Shown here: piece after piece, positions 1 through 10,836 of the stretch
Position numbering within the stretch: position 1 is the first letter of the stretch
How the letters are laid out: each line of letters begins with the position of its first letter
Source: Agroathelia rolfsii
Taxonomy: Eukaryota > Basidiomycota > Agaricomycetes > Amylocorticiales > Amylocorticiaceae
DNA length: 64,000 bases
Direction: 5' to 3'
Assembly: GCA_018343915.1 (NCBI GenBank)
Contig: JABRWF010000003.1
Location: forward strand, 372,001-436,000
Notes under the pieces: model-generated
Databases searched by the model: none
The model's input: the letters and a program-made list of their open reading frames with translations, nothing else
What the model was told of the DNA's origin: nothing
Made by a program: the position numbers and the translations under genes

Positions 1-721
1 TTTTCTTATCTTTGTGGAAGCGAGCAATACCCTTGATAGCCATGTTGTTTGACTCCGTCGCGCCAGAGGTGAACACAATGTCCTTCGAGTCTGCGCCAAT
101 GAGGTCTGCAATGTGCTGGTGAAAAACAACATGTCGTCAGTACCCCAGCCTACCATATCTAACCACATTAAAAGTCGCCAAATTCCCACCTTACGCGCAT
201 CTTCAACAGACTGCTCCGCCTCCCACCCATACGCGTGCGTCCTGCTGTGTGGGTTTCCATACTGATCCGTCAAATAGGGGAGCATGGCATCCAGAACCCG
301 TGGATCGACGGGGGTGGTTGCCTATAAGAAGAAGATAGCACGATTTCAGCAGCCTGGTCACGTTTAGATAAACATGACGACGTCTTACCTGCATGTCGAG
401 GTAGATAGGTCGTGCCTTGCTCGTCACATCGTTCTCTCGTGTTGCGGCATTAAGCTTGAAGCCAAACATGCCTATGCAGACCAGGTAAGTCACTCAAAAT
501 ACCCTTACATATGCCCTGCTGGAGGGTCAAAAATAAGCACCTTGTTGCGGCGAAAACACCTCGCCGTCATTATACGACGTGGGTACGTCGACGAGACTGG
601 CATGCCCTGGCACCGAGGGCTTAACAAAGGAGCGCGAGGAGGCAACAGCAGCGCCGGTTGTCGCCTTGGACCGCACGACGACGGCCGCCCGTGAGGCTCT
701 TGAGAATTGGCGGGACAACAT
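1..721 (-). CDS. NFS1: NFS1-type mitochondrial cysteine desulfurase, 5' part
   Basis: PLP-dependent cysteine desulfurase, which takes sulfur from cysteine for Fe-S cluster assembly in the mitochondrial matrix. Exons read on the minus strand are 721-541, 471-389, 321-190 and 115 to beyond the window edge, joined in one frame. The first exon starts [17 protein letters not shown], an Arg/Ser/Ala-rich presequence. Later exons give [34 protein letters not shown] and [19 protein letters not shown], all hallmarks of the IscS/NFS1 N-terminal half. The PLP lysine and catalytic cysteine lie outside the window. The first intron has a weak donor (GTGCTT), but phase and family sequence support it. Family assignment is firm; only the 3' part is missing. 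Confidence 0.95.
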
Positions 722-954
722 AAAGGTGATGATGGATGGCGGTGGAGATGCAAGGGAAGGGGAGCGAAGGCGGAGTGAATGAATAATGACAAGGGCGGAT
801 TATCTGATAACTCTGCTGACGTATTGTCTGCCTCTTGGGATAAATCACAATTTAAGGACTTCCGATCGGACGAATCGGTCTGCTTGCCACTGTGCCTCTC
901 TGTTCTCTCTGGCACTTACGCATCCCATACGGCAGCGCAGCATCGTTATATTTA

Positions 955-1070
955 CCAATCAGAACAAACATCGTCAGACCTTCGCATGGTTTATCACCCG
1001 TCCACCAGCCAAGCGACCCTGTCCAATCACAGGCAGGTCTCGTCGCCGGCCCGAAGCTACATATCACGTG
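955..1070 (-). promoter_or_regulatory. CCAAT boxes and CACGTG motif upstream of NFS1
   Basis: The 553-base gap between the NFS1 start (721) and the next gene's stop (1275) contains two CCAAT pentamers (955-959 and 1023-1027, ATTGG in the direction of NFS1) and a CACGTG palindrome at 1065-1070. Fungal CCAAT-binding (HAP) complexes are known to control respiratory and iron-use genes, so a role in NFS1 control is plausible. That is inference: short motifs like these also occur by chance. Confidence 0.3.
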
Positions 1071-1274
1071 TATGCTTAGAGATATCATCATGTGACACGA
1101 TGTGATGCCGGACCTCTCAAAGCCGATCATTCCCGAAGGCAGCACTGAATACGCATACGAGGTGTACTACCTATGGCAAACAATATACAACGATCAAGCT
1201 AGTACAAGTATATAATGCATAAAACAATAGACAAGCAAAAAAAAATATGAAAATCCAAAAGAGAAAATAAATGA

Positions 1275-2883
1275 TTAGCACTCATCATGGGGCGGCGCAA
1301 CACTTGTCGACCGCCGACTTGACATAGATGGCCTTCTGCTCCTCGCCCTGGGCGAGCGCCCGGCAGACGACGCCATAGGCGACGGTGGCGCTGTCGTACC
1401 CGCCAGCGCATCAGCCGGGTCCAACAAATCTGCAAACGGCGCCTCATGGCACAACATAAATACACACGACATGTACGCTCCAATCGATTCGTAGGTCGCC
1501 ATCGGGTCCTCCACAATCCCACCAAACATCGACTTCTCTACCAGCCAATCACAGATAGTCACTCCTTCCGGTAGATGCGCTCCAGGGCTGTCCGGGCCGA
1601 CCTTGCGATTGAGCCTGTACTGCGCAAAGAGTTTCTGCTGACGCTCTTGCGGCAAATGCTTCACGCGATCCTTGGTCGTGAAGAGATGCATAAAGCGCGC
1701 AATAGCGTCCATAACATCGCCACATGTGACACCAATGTGCGCCTGCGATGCGTCCACGGAGCACGTCTCGAGCATACCCCGCATCACAAGCCGCAACGAC
1801 GACACGCGGGGGAACGTCGCTGGTTCGTCTCGCCCTTTGTGCCACGCCCGATGTCGCTTCTCGCCCACGGAACGGCGGCACGTGCCCAATGGGAAACGCA
1901 TGTCCCAGATGAGATAAGGGTTGCTCGTCGCTGGGTCGCCATCGCTCGGCGGCTCAATGAGCGGGTTGATCTTTAGTTTGACACCTAGTCGGCTGACAAG
2001 GAGGGGTGTGAGGACCGGACCATCTAGTAGTTATGCTGTGTTAGCCTGATTGCCAAAAGAGGGAGAGAGAGAGAGAGAGAGAGAAGAAGAAGATCGTAGA
2101 CCACTCACAATGTTCTCCAGCGGCAAAGTGACCCACAGATGTAAGCCGTTCGTCGTGCGCTGCAATCCAATCGCGTACCATCTGTGGGTTCTGTGCCGGA
2201 GGTATACCACCACCACCACCTCCCCCAGGTGTCATGCCCATGGGGGGCATTGGCATATTCATTGACCAGGGAGTTGTCCCGGGTGGTGCTCCTCCAAATC
2301 CAGGCGCAGGTGTTCCGTACGGCGGCATAGCAAACCCACCAGGAGCGGGCGTCGCATAAGGTCCAGCTGGGGTGAACGGGAATGGGAATGGATACTGGCC
2401 ATATGGCGTGGAAGTTGCGGGAGCAGCTCCAGGATACCCACCATAATGTGGTGTGGGTGGGATAAATGGTGTATTCATCTGTGGTGGGCCTCCGGCGGCA
2501 GCAACAGCAGCCCAGGGTGTGCCAGGGGGCATCTGCCACGCTGGGGCGTTGCCCGCAGACATGTAGACGTTCCCTGGCTGTGGCGGCTCCATCGCGGGCT
2601 GGTAGACATTGGCGGGCTGGGGTCGACCCAGACCAGAGGGAAAGTGCCCGGGCATCGCACCAGATGATGATTCGGGCGGTATGCCTCCTGATGGGATAGC
2701 GGGTGTAAGGACAACGCCGGGCGGGATGAAGGGCGAAGGGCCTGATTGTGGGCCTAGGTGACCCCAGCTATGCTGTTGTGGCGACATATAAGGGCTCGTA
2801 AATTCAGTCGCGACCGGGGCGCGTACAGGAGACCTTCTATTGGGCGTGTCAATTGGGGGAATAAAGGGTGTATTGTCTCCCAT
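1275..2883 (-). CDS. DUF6699-domain protein with Pro/Gly-rich N-terminus
   Basis: Two exons, 2883-2109 and 2023-1275, give about 507 residues. I chose the start MGDNTPFIPP; an ATG 36 bases upstream in frame (2919) is also possible. The N-terminal half is low-complexity Pro/Gly/Ala with three FIPP motifs. The C-terminal half begins YGPVLTPLLV...INPLI...LIWDMRFPLG, followed by SSLRLVMRGMLE and GVTCGDVMDAIARFMH, the layout of DUF6699 (function unknown, expanded in mushroom-forming fungi). The intron (2108-2024) contains a long GA repeat on the plus strand. The last 40 or so residues are Ser/Arg-rich and may be in the wrong frame (see findings). No transmembrane segment is visible. Confidence 0.8.
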
Positions 2884-3668
2884 GATGGTCAAGTCGATTT
2901 GTTGTCTAAATGACGACAAAAGATCGTGGGATGCAGAAAGTTAAGAAAGGGTGTCTGCGCCCAAACAACACAGTCAGCCAAATGCAGAGATGACACCGCT
3001 TTTCTGCGTGGACCAGGGGGAGGGAGGCGCACCAGAGATAGATCCTGTGGGCTTCGCCGGAGGAGAGGCAAAGAAGAGGAAACAAAAACGTGATCGGTCG
3101 TAATCTCGTTCACAGCCTGGGTAAATGCGATGTGACTAGCAAGACAAATGCAAGAGTAGTTTTGTTCTCTATAGAAGATGGTGCGATTGGAAAATGTATA
3201 GTGGAATGGGTTCGAGTAAGAATCAACCTAGTGGTGGTATAGATGTGAGTATGAGTGGATGAGTGCCAAAGATTTTTTTTTGTTTGATCGGCCAAGAAAG
3301 GTACTTTGCACAGCTTATGAATCAAGCATCAACAGAGACATGAGGCCACAAGCAGGCGTCTGTCTTTCTGGAGACCAGCACAGGATGATAAGCACAGTAG
3401 ACTCAGTAACCTGGTGGACGTCCCGGTGCAAGCGCTGTCTATGCACTGGCAAGGCGATGCTTCCGATCCTGTGCATGGCTATGATGATGTGCATACATCC
3501 GGCTGGATCATCATGCCATCCCATTACTCTGGGGAAATTGCCTCATTCATATTCAAAAATTATGATCTATATGGTACATCCAGCAAAAGTAGACAGCGTA
3601 CACAAGCAGCAACCGTGCAGAACATTATCATCGTAATAATCAAGATCGTAGTGTCAGTAACGCAATCT
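2884..3668. other. Intergenic between the two DUF6699 genes
   Basis: About 780 bases between the start of one DUF6699 gene and the stop of the next on the same strand; it must hold the promoter of the first. Reading frames of up to 125 codons on the plus strand look like chance: many Cys/Met/Ile, no motif and no splice logic. Confidence 0.4.
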
Positions 3669-4554
3669 TCATGCGCTCAACTTCATCACAAAAATATTCG
3701 GCGCCTTGAAACCAAGCCTCTGCATCGTATACACATCGTTGCGCACCAGACCCTCAAAGTAGATCTGGTTTCGCAGCCATGCTTTTACATGATAGGAACA
3801 TATCAGGATACTTGCAAGAACATAAATACGCATGCGCCTATGAATGCTTACCCAGTCGCTTGTATCGTGGCTGCGATGACTGGCCGTAGAATGCGCCCCA
3901 TCCACCGGCGGCAGCTGGAGGGTTGGCACGCCTCACTTGTTCTTGGAACCTCATCGGTAGGGACTGGAACTCGGCATCGGTGATTTCATTCTCTGAGTAG
4001 CTAGATTCATTCGTGGGATTCGTAGATGATGAATATCAGTAGAACATGAGCATAACAGAGGTGTCAGCGTACTCTTTCCATATCGCCTGGCACACATCCT
4101 GCATTGTCACCCCACGCTCGTTTCTAACGGTCGTGCACCAGGGTGTGACCTCGGAAATGATCAATATTTCGCTCACGCGAGGCAAGCACACAGACTCGTC
4201 CTTTTTGTCAAAGGGCACGTCGCGTGAGGCATCGTTAGGGTTGAAGCCACCTGTCTGACCTATAGATGACATTATTAGATATAGAAAATAATAGGAAGGA
4301 TTTGGTTTGAATACCGTTGGAAAGATTGAATATAAGGTGGAAGGACGGGTCAGTCCCCGCGAAGATAGGATGCAGCTGCAGCTCGGATCCAAGAAGGTAG
4401 AGATCAGTTTGGGTCAGGACGGGACCGTCTGAGTTATATAATCATGTGAATATACAAGTCATTTTGTGAGAGATCATGACAGTAAGTTCAGATGTAGGCT
4501 AGACATACAGCTGTGTCCCATAATCCATTTATTGCCTGCATTGTCGAGAGCCAT
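3669..4554 (-). CDS. DUF6699-domain protein, compact form
   Basis: Five exons (4554-4509, 4428-4315, 4259-4073, 4000-3852, 3781-3669) sum to 609 bases, 202 residues. It starts MALDNAGNKWIMGHSYGPVL. The domain follows: YGPVLTQTDLYLL...LHPIFAG, then PRVSEILIISEVTPWCTTVR, then GVTMQDVCQAIW, then a C-terminal WLRNQIYFEGL block. This is the same domain as in the neighbour at 1275-2883 but without the long Pro/Gly-rich N-terminus, so this copy is nearly domain-only. It lies divergent from the CCDC124-like gene, with 316 bases between the two start codons. Function unknown. Confidence 0.85.
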
Positions 4555-4870
4555 GATTGTGTTGGGGAGAGGATGCCAGATGCTAGTGTGTATAGAGGAG
4601 AAGAAAAACGATAGATACACAGGGTATTAAAGCTGCCCCAGAATGAAAAGAACAAAACCCGCAGAAAAACGAGGCGTGTCTAGCACAGGATTAGCAGGCA
4701 CCGCCAGTGGTTATGATGATGACTGGAAATGACAAGACAATGGCATCCCTAAAGAGAACGTGATAAGATCCGTGGCTGTGCTGCTATCTGCTCACCAATT
4801 GACATAAGCATCCATCTCATCCATTTCCACTCCGTTCCAGTCGTACTTGTTTTGATCGTAGACAATAACA

Positions 4871-5966
4871 ATGCCAGCCAAGGGAGGAAACGCTAAGAAG
4901 GAAGGAGGGCGCGCAAAAAAGGCTGAAAACGAGGCAAACAAGCGCGCTGCGGTCGATGCAGAGAAGGTCCGTAGCACCACTACGTAGTAGATCAACATCA
5001 TATAGTACATCGTCAATAATACAAGAACACCACTCCGTAGGAAAGACAAGAGGCTTCTAAATGGGAGCAAGGTGCCAAAGCCACTAAAGTCAGCAAAGCC
5101 GATAAGGAGGAGAAGCGCCTCGCCGATCTCGCGCGCAAAGCCGAAAATGCACGCCTGCTCGCAGAGGAAGAAGCATCGACGTCGACCAAGAAGGCTGCAC
5201 CCAAGGCGGGCGCTAAGAAGGCTGCTGCAAAGGAATCGAAGCCTGCTGGCCCGGGCGCTATCGCTGCTGGTGGCGGACTAGACAATGGCAGTGGTAAAGG
5301 CAAGGCTGCTGAAGAGGATGCAGAAACTTTTGCTGCCACTGGTATCGATAATGCTCTTGATCTTCTCGAGGTTGTCACCGCTAAAATGGACAAGGCGAGC
5401 ATTGGCTCGCAGGCAGCCAAGGTTGAGGCTCATCCTGAGGTATGATCTTCTCCTGCTCTGTTAGCTTTGATCAATCTAAAATCGATCAATAAACTGTAGC
5501 GACGATTCAAGGTAAAAGCACTTCTGTTCAGCCTGTCCTACAGTAAACTAGAATATTCTTGATCCAATTTAGGCTGCATTCGAGGCATACCAAGAACGAG
5601 AGCTTCCCAAGCTCAAGGAGGATGTATGTAGATCCACATTTAGGACTCATGACGTATCTAACGCATGCATTCTCTCAGCATCCAGGTCTTCGTCTGCAGC
5701 AGTACAAAGTACCTGATCCAGCCCTTTCTCAAATATATTTGCTACTGATTACTTCCCTTGCAGGAGCTTCTGTACAAGCAATTCCAGAAATCTCCTGAGA
5801 ATCCGTAAGCCGGGTTTTGATCCAACATATCTTATCTCACCATCACTTGCAATGCAACCTACACAGCTTCAACCAACAAACCGTATCATACGACGCTACA
5901 AAGGAAGAAAAGGTTCATGCTCTTAAGACGAAACAAGCACAGACGGAGGATAGGCTTCGTATCTGA
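4871..5966 (+). CDS. CCDC124 / Lso2-like ribosome-associated protein
   Basis: Seven exons (4871-4966, 5041-5439, 5500-5511, 5573-5623, 5679-5708, 5764-5804, 5867-5966) sum to 729 bases, 242 residues. The N-terminal two thirds is Lys/Ala/Glu-rich and predicted coiled coil. The conserved C-terminal block reads TGIDNALDLL, then HPERRFKAAFEAYQERELP, HPGLRLQQYKELLYKQF and SPENPFNQ, which matches the CCDC124 family. Yeast Lso2 and human CCDC124 bind ribosomes and are linked to ribosome hibernation and recovery; that role is transferred by homology. Exon 3 is only 12 bases and encodes the RRFK of the conserved core. Confidence 0.9.
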
Positions 5967-6352
5967 GGCATTCATATCGGACAAGCGCGCTCAAGCTCAA
6001 CACCCTTCACAATCAAGGAATATTCTAAATGTATGAATTACATTATTTGGTTGCATTCTTTCTCTCTCCAAGTTCTTATGGATAGGAGGAATCATCCAGT
6101 GCTGACTTTGATCCGATGACAGGCATGGTGTTGGATGTAGATGGCCTACCATCATCTCGATCATTTTTGCACATTGTCGAACATCTTGATTAGTACAGGA
6201 TTTCCGACTAATTCTACATGTAACTGACACACATCTACTCCTGTACTTTTATCAATGTATTAACCGGTACAACATACACTCAAGGGAGGCGGAATAGATG
6301 GGCGCTAAATTTCATTTAGTCTGTAATTCAATCACTGCAAGCTGACTCATTG

Positions 6353-6400
6353 TCAGCCACATGTTTATGTCATCATCAGCCACATGACAATCAGCCAAAC
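6353..6400 (+). promoter_or_regulatory. Three TCAGCCA (TGGCTGA) repeats upstream of calcipressin
   Basis: TCAGCCACATG occurs at 6353-6363 and again at 6376-6386, with a third TCAGCCA at 6391-6397, all 125-170 bases before the calcipressin ATG. Read on the other strand the core is GTGGCTGA or TTGGCTGA, close to the GTGGCTG-like element bound by Crz1/CrzA, the calcineurin-controlled factor. A TGACTCA site lies just upstream at 6343-6349. The match is by eye and the regulatory reading is inference, but calcipressin is a known calcineurin-Crz1 target in yeast. Confidence 0.4.
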
Positions 6401-6524
6401 GAGAACTGAGAAAAAAAAGTTTTACCTTGACTGCGACGCTGTACGCTAAGGCCTACAGCTAGCCAACCGCCCATAACTCCATCTGGGTTTCACGACACCC
6501 ACCGATATTACTACCCAGCGATCC

Positions 6525-7297
6525 ATGTCAGATGCGGACACAAGCAGTCACTCATCCACCCCATCATTCCAGATGGATCCGTCCATAATGGGGATGTTGC
6601 CCACCAGGACAAACACACTTTCGATCACACCCGTCCCACGCGATTTTTTTCATTCAATCGTGCAGGATACGTTGCGTTCATATTTTGAATCATTTGGCAC
6701 GGTCAGCAACTGGGTCCCATTACCCAGTTTTGGCAGGATCATAGTCGTGTTCTTTGATGAGGATCATGCGGAGACGGCCAAGCTAGACTCGGATCCGTTG
6801 GTGCTCAAAAACGTCAAAGGGAGGTATAGTATTTTACTTGTTGGCGACCCTATCTTTTTTTCATCAGTTTGAGCAGGGATATCGTGCTCAGAGTCTATCG
6901 CGCGGATCCTTCCCCGGTGAACGCGCCGCCAGATCATCTGCGTCCGCCAGAACTGGAGAAGAATTTCCTCATTTCCCCACCGGGATCACCCCCAGTCGGC
7001 TGGGAGCAGATCAAGGAAGAGCCTCCCAACTCTGCACCACTCGCAGACGATCTCATGGTTGCTCTGCGGAAACTGGCTTCGCGCCAGAAATCGAAACGTG
7101 ACAGTATCGAGATTCTGATCCAGCCCGAGAATGCATGCGGTGTCGGTGTATATCTTGAGGATTGTGATGGGGTAGAGGACGATGATGATGACGACAACAA
7201 CAAGCCTGCTGCTGACTGGGCTTACGGCGAGGATCCACCACTGAGGTCGAAGTGGGCATATTTGCCTACGGCCATGCCTCCTCGTCCTACGACATGA
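6525..7297 (+). CDS. Calcipressin (RCAN/Rcn1), calcineurin regulator
   Basis: Two exons, 6525-6823 and 6868-7297, give 242 residues. Calcipressins bind and modulate the phosphatase calcineurin. The N-terminal part is RRM-like (SYFESFGTVSNWVPLPSFGR and IIVVFFDEDHAE). The family signature FLISPPGSPPVGWE lies at about residues 133-146, the Ser-Pro pairs known in the family as phosphorylation sites. An acidic DDDDDD run follows near the C-terminus. The acceptor could slip six bases (TCAG or GCAG), changing two residues without altering the frame. Confidence 0.92.
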
Positions 7298-7390
7298 TAC
7301 ACCGCTGGAATGGATGTTAATTGCTATCACATTGCGTAAGTGTTTCGTTATTCCTTTGCACTTGGGAGAATTTTTTTTCCGTGTTTTTGT

Positions 7391-7830
7391 GATGATACAC
7401 ATCAGACCTGTTCCGACTAGCCAAAGAGGACAACTTTTTATTGCCTAACATATTCTGATTGATTTTCTGTTGTTTATCTGTTATGTCTCTGCTCTACACG
7501 TGCTGACGTATGTTCACATAGATTTGCGTGTACTTTTACTACTCTGTTATATCTTTCCAAACGTCAAGGTAAATATTCTAGTTTTTGTCATCATCCCCTC
7601 TTTTTCCAAGATGATCCCATATCAGACCTGTTCTGCCACACTCGTGGAGACAACCTTACATTGCCTTTTGTATCTGATTCCATCTATCTTGTCCTTGTCT
7701 TTGTAATCTTACCGCTGACTTCTTCCTCTGCTAGACACCTTACGCTTTTCTCTTAATGGACTTTTACATATGCTGCTTTGTTGGAATATCGACATATCTA
7801 CCTACTTTGGATCCATTGTAAAACTATCAT
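7391..7830 (+). repeat. Diverged tandem duplication after calcipressin
   Basis: Two stretches begin alike: GATGATACACATCAGACCTG at 7391 and GATGATCCCATATCAGACCTG-like sequence at 7611. Both continue in the same order through GGACAAC/GAGACAAC, ATTGCCT, CTCTGCT and ACACGTGCTGACG/ACACCTTACG. The units are about 220 bases and well diverged. The stretch is T-rich, lies in the 705-base gap between calcipressin and the RAP1 stop, and shows no coding potential. Confidence 0.45.
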
Positions 7831-8002
7831 CACTATTGCTACCCTTTGTCTATGCTTATATGAATTGTACACTAACTTGTAGTCGAACCATTGTGCTTAT
7901 TATATTAACTCAAACAAACATGTTCATATAACCAAAATTGAGAAAAGAAAGGGGGAAAGGTGGCAACATACAGTTGCAACTACTCAACTACATATACCCT
8001 AC

Positions 8003-10836
8003 TCAAAACCGATCTTCGCGCCAGTGCTGAGAAGCCAACGCAGCAGCAGCCCTCGTGCCTTCATAAGGACGAAACACTTGTCTTTTCGCTTCTTCCTTCA
8101 ACTTGTCCCTTACCTTGCGCGCACGCGTGCCTGGGGACGGGAATAGCTCCTCATCGTCGCCATCATCATTGTCATCGTTGTTGGCTATGAAGCTCGAAAG
8201 CTTGCGCTTGCCCTGGTGTTTACTGGTTTTTTGCGACATGGATATACTCGGCATGCTCAAGTCCAGCGTCGGCATTCGTTTACGATGATGGTCAGCGGAC
8301 GGGGGCGATAGTTGCGGAGACGAAATTGGTGGAGGAGCGGCGCCAGTTAGACGACGGCTCGAAGAGGTTGTTGGCACAGATCTAGGAGGCGGTGACGATT
8401 TCTGTGGGAGGCGGTGCCACATTGGACGTATAGGAAGTGGGGCTGGAGAGAGGTATGAGCTACTGAATGACGGTACATGAGCTAATTCTTCCAACAACAA
8501 CGCGCCCTCCTGTTCGTCGTAGTCCTCGCCCTCGTCGTCATCAATATTAGATGATATTATAGCGGGTCTAAAATGGTCGACGTTCGGGTCGAAGCTAAAG
8601 TTATTTTCCTCTGCATTTGCGAGGGAATAGCTGGGCGGCGGTTGAGTGGCCAGTCCACTCTTCATTAGAGCCTCAGAGATCGATAAATGGGTCTGTGCAT
8701 CGTCCGAGTCCATTGCCTCCAGATCGCGTAAAAATTCTATTGCGGATATGTCTTCTGTGCTGTTCCAATTTATAGGGCCTGATGCTTGGGATAGATCCAA
8801 TGATAGAGGTATTGCAGGCGGGCGATCATCATTCAGCGTAGAGGCGGGTTCACTGTAGTAAGCATTCCCTTGATCTCCACTTTCGAGATTGGATGATAAT
8901 GTTTCCACCTTTTGTCCAACAAAAATCCCCAAGATGGCTTGAGATTCGGCCCTCGCTCCCGACATTCTAGAAGAGCTAGCGGTCCGCTCTGGAGTTGGAG
9001 GCACTGGTTTGATTCGCCGCTTCTGTGTACGTCGTCTGGGAAGCAAGTCAGCGGCCCCGTCGCTACTATTCTCATCTTCATATGCGAGCAGAGCTTTCTT
9101 GAGGATACTTGTGCTGGAATCCTTGGAGATAGTAGGAACTAGAGTAGATGAATCGTGAAAATCCGTGGGGGATAGAGGCTGTTTCGAGCTTGAGGGTGTA
9201 TTTGCGTCCATTCTCTGAATAGGTTGAGGTCTTCTGATAAGGGATGAGCCTTTTACGACATTTTTTTCAACTCGGTTTGTGATTGGAGGAACTATTACAG
9301 GTTGAGAAACGGGGAGCAATGATTCCACGAACTCGGAAGAGTTGAGATCCCTTGGGGGCAGTACTAATGGATTCTCCGGGACAGAAGGGCTATTGGCTCT
9401 GTACAAGGTAAATAAGAAATAAACACGGATAATGTCTGGAAAATTGAAAAAGCTTGCTTTTGTTCCATCTCTTGCAAACCCTGAGAGGAAGCGGGTAATC
9501 GAGCATCCACCATCGGGTGATGAACATAGGCTATCTGTTGCATCTCCGAAGCTTCAAAGCAACGTTCCATTTCTGGTGTCCACTGGCTTCTACCTGGTTC
9601 GAAGATGAGGCTGGGCGTTTGCGTCTGCGGTACAGATATGGGGCGGGAGTTTACTTGGGTTGAAGACGGAGGCGAAGGTGCGACATCCGGCCCTGAAGCT
9701 GGAGAGATCAATTTCCTGTAAGGCAGTGGTAAAAAACCGACTTGCTATCACCTTTCCTAGATATTAGCTGTAATCCTTTGTACCCGTCTTGGTGAATGTC
9801 TTCCTCCTCTTCTTCTTCTTCTTCTTCCTCTTTATAATCATGGGAGTTGTGAGAGCTTTCCCGAGCTTGTAAGCCACGTGGGTGCCTCTTACGCTCATAT
9901 ATCATGTCTTCGCGTGGATTTAGTTCCTTGGCATACTCATCAATTATAGGATCCATCTCTTCCTGATTCTTTTTGTACCTGTTAAAGAAGATGAGACCTG
10001 GAAGCTGCGATATAGAAATCACATGAGATATAATACCTATTTTGCCAGGATTGCCAAGGATGTCTAGCAACCCAAGAATAATCGTCCACAAATCCAAAAG
10101 TATCGGAAGAAGTACTGGCCTCACACTAAAAGACTGTTAGTGATCGTGCTCCATGCCCTGAGTCGAAACAAGATATTAACACGTACGAGACGCTTCAGCC
10201 GCTGGAATATTTCCTTTCCTGCCCTTCCACCCTCCTCCTTTCGTGGAACTTGAGTGGCAATATATCGACACAGGTGGTCATCGTCTTCTGGCGTAAAACC
10301 TGTGTAACTGGAGGCCAGTGAATAAGGATACAGGCCTTACATCACATAAGATATTGAATGACTTACATAGCACCTGGCGGCCTTCCTCCCATATTTTTTC
10401 GTTGCGGGACACTATAAGTGCATTTGCCCCGATGTATGCACATAATAACCCATGCAGTAGCTTCAACGCGAAGAGACCGCCTCCATAAATGTTGAGAATT
10501 AGATAGGTGCAGCTTCACGTCGAGGATATCATCCTTCAAGCATATGACCACATCACTTTCTTTTTCGCTTTGAGTAACAATTCCTCCGTTACTCTAAATG
10601 AAATATTGTTCAATGAGGAAATGAGGATAACCTGATCGTACAAGGAGATTGGAGACACTCACGACTATACGCTGTGTCAATTTGTTTTTCTGGCCAATTG
10701 TAAGCCCGTGATGCAGGTAGAGCCGGTATGGTTGGCTTGTTTCGTGATTGGATTTGAACACGGCCTCAGGTCGTCCAGCCTGCGAGTGCAGCTCAGGCTC
10801 CGAGTCATGAGTACCTGGAACACTATTTTTGTTCAT
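8003..10836 (-). CDS. RAP1: Telomere protein RAP1 (BRCT-like plus Rap1 Myb domain)
   Basis: Seven exons (10836-10663, 10593-10367, 10307-10187, 10125-10037, 9978-9784, 9715-9594, 9534-8003) sum to 2460 bases, 819 residues. RAP1 is a telomere-capping component. The N-terminus is a BRCT-like fold (PYRLYLHHGLT...IVSNGGIVTQSEKESDVVI, about residues 30-85). The Rap1 Myb domain is clear at about 138-215: FTPEDDDHLCRYIATQVPRK, GGRAGKEIFQRLKRL, WVARHPWQSWQNRYKKNQEE. A poly-Glu tract and a long Ser/Pro-rich disordered region follow. The exon 5/6 and 6/7 junctions are the least certain: they rest on phase and on intron sizes of 68 and 59 bases. An alternative open frame runs 9711-9364. Confidence 0.85.

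Noticed and set aside
3259..3983. Plus-strand frames between and across the DUF6699 genes
   Set aside because: They overlap or opp-strand shadow the spliced DUF6699 gene at 3669-4554 and lack motifs.
6934..7402. Minus-strand frames opposite calcipressin
   Set aside because: They mirror the acidic GAT/GAC repeats of the real gene as poly-Ser/His and have no motif.
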